From NCBI GenBank assembly GCA_040754375.1, contig JBFMCT010000023.1:1-51781 (forward strand): 51,781 nucleotides of DNA. Reading direction: 5' to 3'. Positions 1-7,305 of this stretch are shown piece by piece (position 1 is the stretch's first letter; each line of letters starts with the position of its first letter). The notes beneath the pieces are model-generated. The model was not told where the DNA came from and did not search any database. It saw nothing but the letters and a program-made list of their open reading frames with translations. Position numbers and translations under genes: made by a program. Source of the stretch: Actinomycetota bacterium (GTDB lineage Bacteria > Actinomycetota > Acidimicrobiia > Acidimicrobiales > AC-14).

Positions 1-186
1 GCCAGCGAGCCGGGCGTGATGGGGGAGCACGGCCCAGCCGTGCGCCGGGGGCGCAGCCCCCGAGAGAACGAGGCGCGCCAGCGCCGCCCGACCGTGCGAG
101 CGCCAGCGAGCCGGGCGTGATGGGGGAGCACGGCCCAGCCGTGCGCCGGGGGCGCAGCCCCCGAGTAAACCCGGCGCGCCAGCGCC
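1..186. repeat. Two-copy tandem repeat, period 101 bp
   Basis: Bases 1-64 recur exactly at 102-165, and the following 21 bases recur with a few differences (65-85 against 166-186). Each copy contains a perfect stem-loop, CGGGGGC-gca-GCCCCCG, at 46-62 and 147-163, which could act as a transcription terminator for a gene upstream of the window. The left boundary is cut by the window edge, so more copies may exist. I see no coding capacity in it. Confidence 0.85.
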
Positions 187-196
187 GAGCATGGCC

Positions 197-227
197 TTGA
201 CTTGGAGCTGGCTCCAACCCTTACCGT
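197..227 (+). promoter_or_regulatory. MerR-type promoter with dyad operator
   Basis: A -35 box TTGACT (197-202) is separated from a -10-like TACCGT (222-227) by 19 bp, the over-long spacer typical of promoters activated by MerR-family proteins. Between them lies a perfect 16-bp dyad, TTGGAGCTGGCTCCAA (202-217). The GTG start of the MerR gene lies 7 bases after the -10 box, so the transcript would be leaderless. The arrangement implies autoregulation. Confidence 0.75.
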
Positions 228-233
228 GGGCCG

Positions 234-788
234 GTGGCCCTGAGCGTGTCCCAGCTCGCCGACCAGGCCGGGATCAGCCCCGACACGGTCCGGTACTACG
301 GCCGCCTCGGCCTGCTCCCCGAGACGGGCCGGACGGCTGCGGGCCACCGCTACTACGACGACTCGGCCCTCGAGCGCGTCCGGTTCATCAAGGGTGCCCA
401 GTGGTTCGAGCTCAGCCTCGGGGACATCCGCGAGCTCTTGGCCGTGCTCGAGGACGGCAACTGCCCATGCGGGCACACCCGGGAGGTCGTGTTGCGGCGT
501 ATCGCGGCCATTGACGAGCAGCGTGCCCGCCTGGACGAGATCCGCGCCGCGCTGTGCCGGCTGCTGGGCCACGACCCGGCGGCTCCCCTGACCAACGGCC
601 ACCGCAGAGAGGACCGACAAGACATGACCGACACTTTGACGGCCACCACTGAGGCCCAGGGCGACCCCGGGTGCGGCTGCTGCCGGCCGGCCGAGCCGCC
701 GACCGTCGAGCAGGAGGTGGCCGAGCTCCAGGCCCGCAAGCAGGCGGTCGAGCGCCGCCTGGCCGGTCTCCAGGGGGCGCGGCGATGA
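234..788 (+). CDS. MerR-family transcriptional regulator, metal-sensor-like
   Basis: The 184-residue protein opens with the MerR winged-helix domain (VSQLADQAGISPDTVRYYGR at about 5-24, then RLGLLPETGR and GHRYYDD) followed by a dimerisation coiled coil. A CPCGH motif lies at about 81-85, and the C-terminal extension carries a second cysteine cluster (GCGCC). Cysteines in these places suggest binding of a thiophilic metal or another soft ligand, but the ligand is inferred, not shown. The GTG start is chosen because it fits the DNA-binding domain and sits just after the -10 box of a MerR-type promoter. An MFS exporter follows after 52 bases in the same direction and is the likely regulated partner. 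Confidence 0.88.
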   Translation: MALSVSQLADQAGISPDTVRYYGRLGLLPETGRTAAGHRYYDDSALERVRFIKGAQWFELSLGDIRELLAVLEDGNCPCGHTREVVLRRIAAIDEQRARLDEIRAALCRLLGHDPAAPLTNGHRREDRQDMTDTLTATTEAQGDPGCGCCRPAEPPTVEQEVAELQARKQAVERRLAGLQGARR

Positions 789-840
789 CACTGCCAGCCG
801 CCGGCTGAGCAGCACCCGCCTGTCGCCGGTCCCGCAGTAG

Positions 841-2085
841 TTGAGCTCGCCGCTACGCCGGGCTCTCGCCTCGCGCCCGTTCCGGCGCCTGCTGCTGGCC
901 CGCACCCTGAGCCGCTGGGGCGACATCTTCCGGTCGGTGGCCCTGGTGGTGCTCGTGTTCCGCCTCACGGGCTCGGGCCTCGATGTGGGCGTGGTCACGA
1001 TCGTCCAGATCGTGCCCCTCATCCTGTTCGGCTTCGTCGCCGGGGCGGTGGTGGACCGACTGCCCCGGGCGCGGGTCATGGTGGCGTCCGACGTCGGCCG
1101 GGGCCTGCTCGCCCTGGCCCTGGTGGCGGTCCACGACCGGCTGTGGGCCGTCTACGTCATCGCCTTCGGGCTGGCCGCCCTCTCGACGTTCTTCAGCCCG
1201 GCGGCCGTCAGCCTTGTCCCCGCCCTGGTCGAGCGGGAGGAGGACCTGGTCGGGGCCAACGCCGTGCTGACCTCCTCGGCCGTCCTGTCCCAGATCGTCC
1301 TGGCTCCCGTAGCCGGGGCGATGGTCGCCATCGCCGGCCCAGGGCCGGCCTTCGCGTTCAACGCCGTCACGTTCTTCCTGTCGGCCGCCCTGCTCGCCCG
1401 TCTCCGGGCCCCACGGCCGCCGCAGCGGGTGGCGGCCCGCAGCTACCGCCAGGACGTGGCCGAGGGCCTGGCGCTGATCCGCTCCAGCCCCCTGCTGCGC
1501 TCCCTGGCCGAGGTGCAGGCCCTGGCCGCGCTCTCGGCCGGCGCCACCAGCGCCCTGCTGGTCGTGTTGGCCGAGCGCCACCTGGGGGCCGGCCCCGAGC
1601 GCTACGGGATGCTCCTGACGGCCATCGCCGTGGGCCAGGGCGTCGGCCCGCTCGTTCTCCAGCGCCTGTTCACCGACGTGCGCCGCCCTGTGCTGCTGTT
1701 CGGGCCGTTCGTCGTGCGGGGTGCGGTCGACGTCGTGCTGGCCCTGTCGGCCAGCTTCGGTCTGGCCCTGGGGGCACTGGCCGTCTACGGGCTGATGACC
1801 AACACCGGGGGGGTCACGTTCAACACGCTCCTGCAGCAGGCCGTGCCCGACGAGGCCCGGGGCCGGGCCTTCGCCTTCTTCGACGTGGTGTGGCAGGTGG
1901 GACGGCTGGCCAGCGTCGGCCTCGGTGCGGTGCTGGTCGAGGGCCTGGGGGTGCGGGGCGTCTACCTGCTGGGCGGAGGCCTGCTGCTGTGCGCCGGGGG
2001 CCTGGGCTTCGCCCTCGTGCCCGCGACCCGTATGCGGCCCCCCGACGTCCCGGGCGGGCTCGCCCCGGGGCCGGCCGGCGCCTGA
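841..2085 (+). CDS. MFS transporter, EntS/MFS_3-like exporter
   Basis: The 414-residue protein has about twelve hydrophobic segments and the MFS loop signature after the second helix (GAVVDRLPRARVMVASD, about 62-78). It begins with LRRALASRPFRRLLLARTLS, the amphipathic N-terminus common in the MFS_3 exporter group that includes enterobactin exporters. The TTG at 841 follows an in-frame TAG directly, so it is the first start available. The gene lies 52 bases behind the MerR regulator and probably shares its transcript. The substrate cannot be told from sequence; a toxic metal complex, siderophore or drug are all possible. Confidence 0.85.
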   Translation: MSSPLRRALASRPFRRLLLARTLSRWGDIFRSVALVVLVFRLTGSGLDVGVVTIVQIVPLILFGFVAGAVVDRLPRARVMVASDVGRGLLALALVAVHDRLWAVYVIAFGLAALSTFFSPAAVSLVPALVEREEDLVGANAVLTSSAVLSQIVLAPVAGAMVAIAGPGPAFAFNAVTFFLSAALLARLRAPRPPQRVAARSYRQDVAEGLALIRSSPLLRSLAEVQALAALSAGATSALLVVLAERHLGAGPERYGMLLTAIAVGQGVGPLVLQRLFTDVRRPVLLFGPFVVRGAVDVVLALSASFGLALGALAVYGLMTNTGGVTFNTLLQQAVPDEARGRAFAFFDVVWQVGRLASVGLGAVLVEGLGVRGVYLLGGGLLLCAGGLGFALVPATRMRPPDVPGGLAPGPAGA

Positions 2086-2345
2086 GGCCCACGGCGCGGC
2101 CCAGGCGGAGCCGGAGCCGGGCCGGGGGAGATGTGACCAGCAGGTTCGGTGTTGTGCGGGCGTGCTTGCGGTCTCTAACACGAGTGGTATGTCCTCGGGC
2201 CGACGAGCCGACGAGCCCCATCTGCTTCCAAAGCTAACGATGGCCTCGCACCGCTGGGAGGGAGCCCGCCGGAGCGGGTGTCGGGTAAGGTTGCGCGTAC
2301 AGATCCGGCCTTTGAACCCTTGTACGGAAGGACCTGTGCCCTCAA

Positions 2346-4118
2346 GTGCCTGATCCCCGCCCCGAACCGCAGCCCGACCTGTACTTCGGCATAGTACGGG
2401 CCATCGGTACTGACCTCGCCCCGATAGAGAACGGCCTCTCGCGCAAGCTACTCGAAGCCCAGTTCGTCCCGAAGAGGATCAAGCTGAGCGAGGAGATCGC
2501 GAAGCAACGGCTGGTCCAGGGTCTGGTCGACCGGTCCACCAACCAATATCGGCGCTACGACGCCTTGATGACGGCCGGAGACCTGCTGCGTTCCTGTACG
2601 GGCAGGCCCGAGGCAGTGGGAGTGCTTGCCTTGGAGGAGATCAAGGCGAAGCGCCAGCACCTAAGGGCGGTCGCCGAGGAGAGAGGGGACCGAGGGGTTG
2701 CTTTCATCCTCAGCTCGTTGATGCACCCAGCCGAGGTGCGTTCGCTTCGCGACGTGTATGGGCCACGGCTCTTCGTAATCTCGGCCTACTCGCACACCGC
2801 TACGCGACGTAGCCGTCTCCGCGACTCCCTCACGGCCGCGGCCGTCGAGATGAACCGTGACGTAGACGAACTGGTCGAGGCGTTGATGGCCCGTGATCGG
2901 GGCCGGGGCTACGACGAATCAGAGCTGTTGAGCCGGGTGATCGACGTGGCTGAACACAAGATCTTGAGCATCGACAAGACCTTCGACCTGGGGGACTTCT
3001 TCGTGGACGCAGATGCCCCTGCCAGCCAAATCGAAGGCGACATCGAGCGGCTGCTCTCGTTGGTGCTCAGCAGCCCCAAGCACACGCCGACGAAGTCCGA
3101 GATGGGCATGGCTCATGCCTACAGCGCGAGGCTCCGTTCCTCGTCTCTGTCGCGCCAGGTGGGAGCGGCGATCTGCGATGACGACGGCAATCTGTTGGTC
3201 ACAGGCACCAATGAGGTCCCGAAGGCAGGCGGCGGGCAGTACTGGGTCGACGGTCCCAAACCCCCAAAGCGGGACATCGAGCTAGGACATGACACCAGTG
3301 ACCGCACCCGTCGCGAGATCTTCACCGACATCGTCTGCCGCTTGCTCGCGGACCCTTCGTGGCTGATTGAAGCCATACGAGGCGCCTCGCCCGCAAGCGG
3401 CACGGCCAGCGCTGAGCACGAGGAGGGCACCACTTCCAGTGGCGACAGCGCAGTGGACGAGAGTGTTCGCGACCTAATCCTGAAGGTGGATCTCGACCTG
3501 GCAGTGGATTCTGCGCTGTCGACTAGGTCCATCCGAGGGGCACTGCTCTTCGACATTGTCGAGTATGGTCGCGCTGCGCACGCAGAGATGGCTGCGATCT
3601 GCCACGCGGCCCTCCGTGGCGTCTCCATCCGGAACGCGACGCTCTACTGCACTACGTTCCCATGCCATATCTGCGCCTCGCTCATCGTTGCAGCTGGCAT
3701 TCGTGAGGTGGTCTACATAGAGCCCTATCCCAAGAGCAGAGTCCCCGAGATGTTCCCAGACTCGATCGCCTTGGCACATCAGGAGACGGCGATGGAAGGC
3801 CGAGTGGTATTTGCCCCGTTTATGGGCGTATCTCCGCTCAGGCACGCCGACCTATTCTCGTGGGCGGCCAAGAAGCTCGATGACGTACAGCCGACGGTCG
3901 AGAAGGTCCTGACCGGAGAGATCAGTGAGTGGACCGTGGCAACCGGCAGTGTCCGCCATACCTTGCGAATGGGTAGGGCCGACCTTGCTGGGGACCAGCA
4001 GAGGGCTGTCGAGGATCATGAGGGACTGATGATCGACGAGTTCCGGAACCAAGTTGCCGCAGTCGAAGAGCAGTACGTCACAATGATCCGGGACAAGCGA
4101 GGTCCGGGTGAGCTCTAA
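2346..4118 (+). CDS. Anti-phage dCTP deaminase (AvcD/DCD-type)
   Basis: The 590-residue protein has two parts. The N-terminus (GIVRAIGTDLAPIE, about 14-27) resembles the nucleotide-binding P-loop-like domain of AvcD-type defence proteins. The C-terminus is a zinc-dependent deoxycytidylate deaminase: HAE at 412-414 supplies the zinc histidine and catalytic glutamate, and PCHIC at 439-443 supplies the two zinc cysteines. Family members convert dCTP/dCMP to uracil nucleotides on phage infection and so starve phage DNA synthesis (established for Vibrio AvcD and E. coli DCD). The length matches two-domain defence proteins rather than the ~150-180 aa housekeeping dCMP deaminase. The GTG start has GGAAGGA some 15 bases upstream, which is rather far. 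It is monocistronic, with 260 bases of non-coding DNA ahead of it where an inhibitory RNA such as AvcI could lie. Confidence 0.85.
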   Translation: MPDPRPEPQPDLYFGIVRAIGTDLAPIENGLSRKLLEAQFVPKRIKLSEEIAKQRLVQGLVDRSTNQYRRYDALMTAGDLLRSCTGRPEAVGVLALEEIKAKRQHLRAVAEERGDRGVAFILSSLMHPAEVRSLRDVYGPRLFVISAYSHTATRRSRLRDSLTAAAVEMNRDVDELVEALMARDRGRGYDESELLSRVIDVAEHKILSIDKTFDLGDFFVDADAPASQIEGDIERLLSLVLSSPKHTPTKSEMGMAHAYSARLRSSSLSRQVGAAICDDDGNLLVTGTNEVPKAGGGQYWVDGPKPPKRDIELGHDTSDRTRREIFTDIVCRLLADPSWLIEAIRGASPASGTASAEHEEGTTSSGDSAVDESVRDLILKVDLDLAVDSALSTRSIRGALLFDIVEYGRAAHAEMAAICHAALRGVSIRNATLYCTTFPCHICASLIVAAGIREVVYIEPYPKSRVPEMFPDSIALAHQETAMEGRVVFAPFMGVSPLRHADLFSWAAKKLDDVQPTVEKVLTGEISEWTVATGSVRHTLRMGRADLAGDQQRAVEDHEGLMIDEFRNQVAAVEEQYVTMIRDKRGPGEL

Positions 4119-4336
4119 TCTGGCTCGGTTTCGGGACGTACCTTCGCAGAACGCTCGAAAATCTCCAGGGCCGTCCCAGTCCGCCAGGTAAGCGCATTCC
4201 GATCGTAGTTCGTAAACTCGCGCGGGACTGCGAACCTGCGGCGCTCCGGGGTGGCCTTCGGAGTCGGTCCACTTGGCTCTTCATTAGTATCCGACGATTC
4301 GGCATTACGAGAATCTGCACTGTTGGTATCGCTCAT
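4115..4336 (-). CDS. Small acidic, Ser/Asp-rich protein of unknown function
   Basis: This 73-residue reading frame starts at an ATG with an AAGGGG-like ribosome site about ten bases ahead; an ATG ten codons further upstream (4366) is an alternative. The first 25 residues are rich in Ser, Asp, Asn and Glu and look disordered, followed by a basic ERRRFAVPREF segment. I recognise no domain. Its stop codon overlaps the stop of the convergent dCTP deaminase gene (shared CTAA), so the two genes meet end to end. It may be unrelated to the deaminase or a small partner; it could also be a chance frame. Confidence 0.4.
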   Translation of the reverse strand: MSDTNSADSRNAESSDTNEEPSGPTPKATPERRRFAVPREFTNYDRNALTWRTGTALEIFERSAKVRPETEPD

Positions 4337-4366
4337 CTCGGTTGCCCCTTGCGTCGTAACTGCCAT

Positions 4367-4893
4367 CCTGTCAACCCCATTCCTAGTCTGGGTAGAGCGC
4401 CGAGATCAACGGTTTGGAGTGGTTTCGCCCTAATCCGAGCTAGCCCAGCGGGTATCCACATTTGCACGTGCCTCAGTCCACTAGTAATCCAGAGCCTTTC
4501 CACCCCCACCCCCCCTGGACACCGAGATCGATGCGCGTTGGCATGGCCGGTCAACCAATCTTGACGGCCTCTTCTGAGCGACCGAGATGATCGAGCCGAG
4601 ACGGCGGGTGCGTCCCGAAGGACCTGGCGAACACGTGTTCGATAATGGCCGAGCCACGCCGGGCGGTCAAGTTGGGGGTAGCTGCAAGGGGCCGGGGCCC
4701 GCGTCGGGCTGCCTACCGGCCCTGCCCCGGTGTCGGGCCTCCTCGGATCCGCTCTGCTTTCACCCGACCAAGCCGCTTTGGCCGGGGAAGGCCTGGCGGG
4801 TGGGCCCTGGCGCCGGGCCGGGCCCGGCCAGGCCGGGCCGGGCGGCTGTGGGCCCGGGCCCGGGGGCGGGCGGGAAATAGGATCCCCGACGGC
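4367..4893. other. Non-coding, very GC-rich spacer
   Basis: I find no convincing gene in these 527 bases. The left half has a C-rich run (CCACCCCCACCCCCCCTGG near 4500). The right half, about 4780-4875, is built of degenerate CCGGGCC/GGGCCCGG units. The forward frame of the next glycosyltransferase is open back to 4645, but the translation there is Gly/Pro/Ala/Arg-rich low complexity, so I place that gene's start at 4894. Confidence 0.5.
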
Positions 4894-6024
4894 GTGCGAG
4901 TCCTCCATGTGCAGAAGGCCAGTGGGGTCAACGGGGCCGAGCGCCATCTGCTCACGCTGCTGCCCGCTCTGGCCCGGCGGGGGTTCGACGTGGCTGCCTG
5001 GGTCATGGTGAACGACGACGGGCCGTCCTACGTGCGCCAGTTGCGGGCCGCAGGGGCGGAGGTCACCTCGGTGGCCGCCGGCCCCGACGCCAACCCGGTG
5101 GCGGCCGCCCGCCTGGTCGCGCAGGTGCGCCGGCACCGGCCCGACCTGCTGCATAGCCACCTGGTCCATGGCGACGTCTACGGCACGGCTGTGGCCCGGG
5201 TCACCGGGGTGCCGCTGGTGTCGTCGGTGCACGGCTGCCCGGCGTTCCTGCGCCGCCCCCCGCTGCGGGCCGTGGGCCGGGCCGTGGCCCGCAACGCGGC
5301 CCATCGCATCGCCATATCGACGGCCGTGGCCAGCTTCCTCGACGAGCTCGGCCTGGCCCTCCCTGGCCGGCTCACCGTCATCCCCTACGGCATCGACCAG
5401 GCCCGATGGGCCCCCCAGGAGGGGGAGGTGGAGGCCGCCCGCCGCTCCTACGGGGTCGGGCCCGACGAGGTGGTGGTGGGGGTCGCCTCCCGCCTGATCG
5501 CCCACAAGGGCCACGACGTGCTCGTCGACGCCATGGCCCTGGTACGGGCCGAGCACCCCCACGCCCGGCTCATGGTGGCCGGGACCGGCCCCCTGGAGGC
5601 CGCCCTGGTGGCCCAGGCCCGGGATCGCTTGGGCGACGGTGCCCGCTTCCTGGGCTTCGTCGACGACGTCCGCACGTTCATGCTGGCCTGCGACGTGATC
5701 GCCTTCCCCACCGCCCCCGAGTTCGGGGAGGGCTTCGGCCTGGCCGCCCTGGAGGCCATGGCCGCCGCCCGCCCGGTGGTGGGCACCCCTTTCGGGGCCA
5801 TCGCCGACCTGGTGGTCGACGGCGAGTGCGGCCTGATCGTGCCCCCGAACGAACCCCCGGCCCTGGCCCGGGCCCTGGCCTCGCTGGTGGCCGACGGCCC
5901 CCGGCGGGCCGCCATGGGGGAAGCGGCAACGGCCCGGGCCGCCACCCGCTTCAGCCTCGAGGCCATGGTCGACGCCACCGCCGAGGTCTACCGAGAGGTG
6001 GGCCCGTCCCGAACCGGTGTGTGA
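4894..6024 (+). CDS. GT4-family glycosyltransferase
   Basis: The 376-residue product is a GT-B glycosyltransferase. It starts directly with the first Rossmann strand and glycine loop (MRVLHVQKASGVNGAERHLL). The donor-binding half carries VVVGVASRLIAHKGHDVLVDA and the E-x7-E motif EFGEGFGLAALEAM typical of GT4 retaining enzymes. The GTG at 4894 is preferred over upstream in-frame starts because those add only low-complexity sequence. It would transfer a sugar from a nucleotide donor to a lipid-linked glycan at the cytoplasmic face. It faces another glycosyltransferase across a strong inverted repeat. Donor and acceptor are unknown. Confidence 0.9.
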   Translation: MRVLHVQKASGVNGAERHLLTLLPALARRGFDVAAWVMVNDDGPSYVRQLRAAGAEVTSVAAGPDANPVAAARLVAQVRRHRPDLLHSHLVHGDVYGTAVARVTGVPLVSSVHGCPAFLRRPPLRAVGRAVARNAAHRIAISTAVASFLDELGLALPGRLTVIPYGIDQARWAPQEGEVEAARRSYGVGPDEVVVGVASRLIAHKGHDVLVDAMALVRAEHPHARLMVAGTGPLEAALVAQARDRLGDGARFLGFVDDVRTFMLACDVIAFPTAPEFGEGFGLAALEAMAAARPVVGTPFGAIADLVVDGECGLIVPPNEPPALARALASLVADGPRRAAMGEAATARAATRFSLEAMVDATAEVYREVGPSRTGV

Positions 6025-6059
6025 AACGCGCCAGCAACGACGCGTTTCGTACACCGGTT
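6012..6059. terminator. Long inverted repeat between convergent genes
   Basis: Two 19-base arms (6012-6030 and 6041-6059) pair with only two mismatches around a 10-base loop. There is no T-run, as is common in high-GC actinobacteria. The left arm includes the stop of the forward glycosyltransferase gene. The position suits a bidirectional terminator, serving that gene and the reverse-strand gene ending at 6115. Confidence 0.7.
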
Positions 6060-6114
6060 GGGCGGCGGGCGGCGGGCCGGCGGCCAGGGCTCAGGCCCCA
6101 CCTCAGGCCAGGGC

Positions 6115-7251
6115 TCAGGCCAGGTAGGCGTCGAGCACGTCGCGCTGGTAGCGGGCCGCCAGCGTGTCCCACTCCAGCGAGGGCGCGAAGGCGGCGGCGG
6201 CCGCCGCGTAGTCCGCCCGGGCCCCGGCGTCGCCCACCAGGTGGGCCAGGGCGCCGACGAACTCATCGGGCCCGCCCACCAGCACGCCCGCCCCCGACTC
6301 CCGCACCAGGGAGGTGACCTGGTAGTCGTAGGCGACTACGGGCACGCCCAAGCCGACCATCTCGGTCACCTTGACGGCCTGGGGGACGCCGTGGTCGGCC
6401 GTGCGGGGGTAGAGCCCGATGTCGAAGTTGGCCACGTGGGCCAGGGCCTCGCCCTGGGGGAGGCGTCCGAAGAGCACGACGTCGTCGCGTCCCGCGCCGC
6501 GGCGGCGCACCCGCTCGCTGGCCTGGCCCACCAGCCACAGCCGGGCCTGGGGGGCCCGTTCGCGCACCCGGTCCCACAGGTCGAGGAGGTGGTCGACGTT
6601 GTAGAGGGGGTTGGCGCCGTCGTGGTCGCCGGCGGCCAGCAGCCAGGCCGACTGGTAGCCGACCACCACCTCGCCGGGCCGCTTGAGGGCGGCCACCCGG
6701 GCCCGGGCATCAGCGGTGACCGAGGCGGCCGCCACCCCCTGGGGCACGACGTGGTGGGGCGCCCTCACCCCCATCTGGCGGTAGCGCTCGGCCGCCCATT
6801 CGGCGGTGACCACGAAGGCCCGCACGTTGGGGCGGCGCAGCGACTCGGCCTCGGCCTCGGTGAACAGGGGGTCGTCGACATCGACCACCACCGGGCCGCG
6901 CACGTGGCGCACCTGTTCGTGGTCGGTGCTGAAGGTGAACACGTAGTGGCGGGCGGCCAGGGCGAACACGGCCCGGTGGCGGGCCTCGCGGCTGGCCCGG
7001 TGGGCGCGGTACTGCACGGCCCGCGCCCAGCGGTTGTCCGAGCAGGTCACCACGTAGGGGTCGAGGCGCTCGAACCGGGGCAGGAGGGCGCTGTAGCGGG
7101 GGTTGGAATGTCCCCGGAACCACAGGTTGTGGTAGAAGATCCGGCCAACGGCCTGGTCTGGGGGCCGGAGCAGGTGCCGCAGAGGGGCGCCGGTGAGCCC
7201 ACCCGCAGGCGGGGTCTTCCCGCTTGGCCGGGTCTGGGTGGCGGGGGCCAT
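6115..7251 (-). CDS. Glycosyltransferase, GT4-like (GT-B fold)
   Basis: The 378-residue protein has the layout of a GT-B glycosyltransferase: an N-terminal acceptor half, a middle segment VVVGYQSAWLLAAGDHDGANPLYN, and a C-terminal half with LFGRLPQGEALAHVANFDIGLYPR and KVTEMVGLGVPVVAYDYQVTSLV, which corresponds to the donor-binding region. The frame stays open for 900 bases upstream, but that is antisense to the BY-kinase gene, so I use the ATG at 7251, 54 bases from the divergent kinase start. An alternative is a start within the first 40 codons. It probably adds a sugar in the exopolysaccharide pathway. Confidence 0.8.
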   Translation of the reverse strand: MAPATQTRPSGKTPPAGGLTGAPLRHLLRPPDQAVGRIFYHNLWFRGHSNPRYSALLPRFERLDPYVVTCSDNRWARAVQYRAHRASREARHRAVFALAARHYVFTFSTDHEQVRHVRGPVVVDVDDPLFTEAEAESLRRPNVRAFVVTAEWAAERYRQMGVRAPHHVVPQGVAAASVTADARARVAALKRPGEVVVGYQSAWLLAAGDHDGANPLYNVDHLLDLWDRVRERAPQARLWLVGQASERVRRRGAGRDDVVLFGRLPQGEALAHVANFDIGLYPRTADHGVPQAVKVTEMVGLGVPVVAYDYQVTSLVRESGAGVLVGGPDEFVGALAHLVGDAGARADYAAAAAAFAPSLEWDTLAARYQRDVLDAYLA

Positions 7252-7305
7252 GGCGGTCGACGGTACTGGTGCAAGGCCGGCGACGCGGTCGTCTAGTCTC
7301 GCGGC

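Noticed and set aside
853-2181. Long open frame on the reverse strand across the MFS gene
   Set aside because: It is a codon-position shadow of a high-GC gene; the translation is Gly/Gln/His/Arg-rich without any domain.
4333-6054. 573-codon reverse frame over the first glycosyltransferase
   Set aside because: The forward frame has clear GT4 motifs, and the reverse product is Gly/His/Pro-rich shadow.
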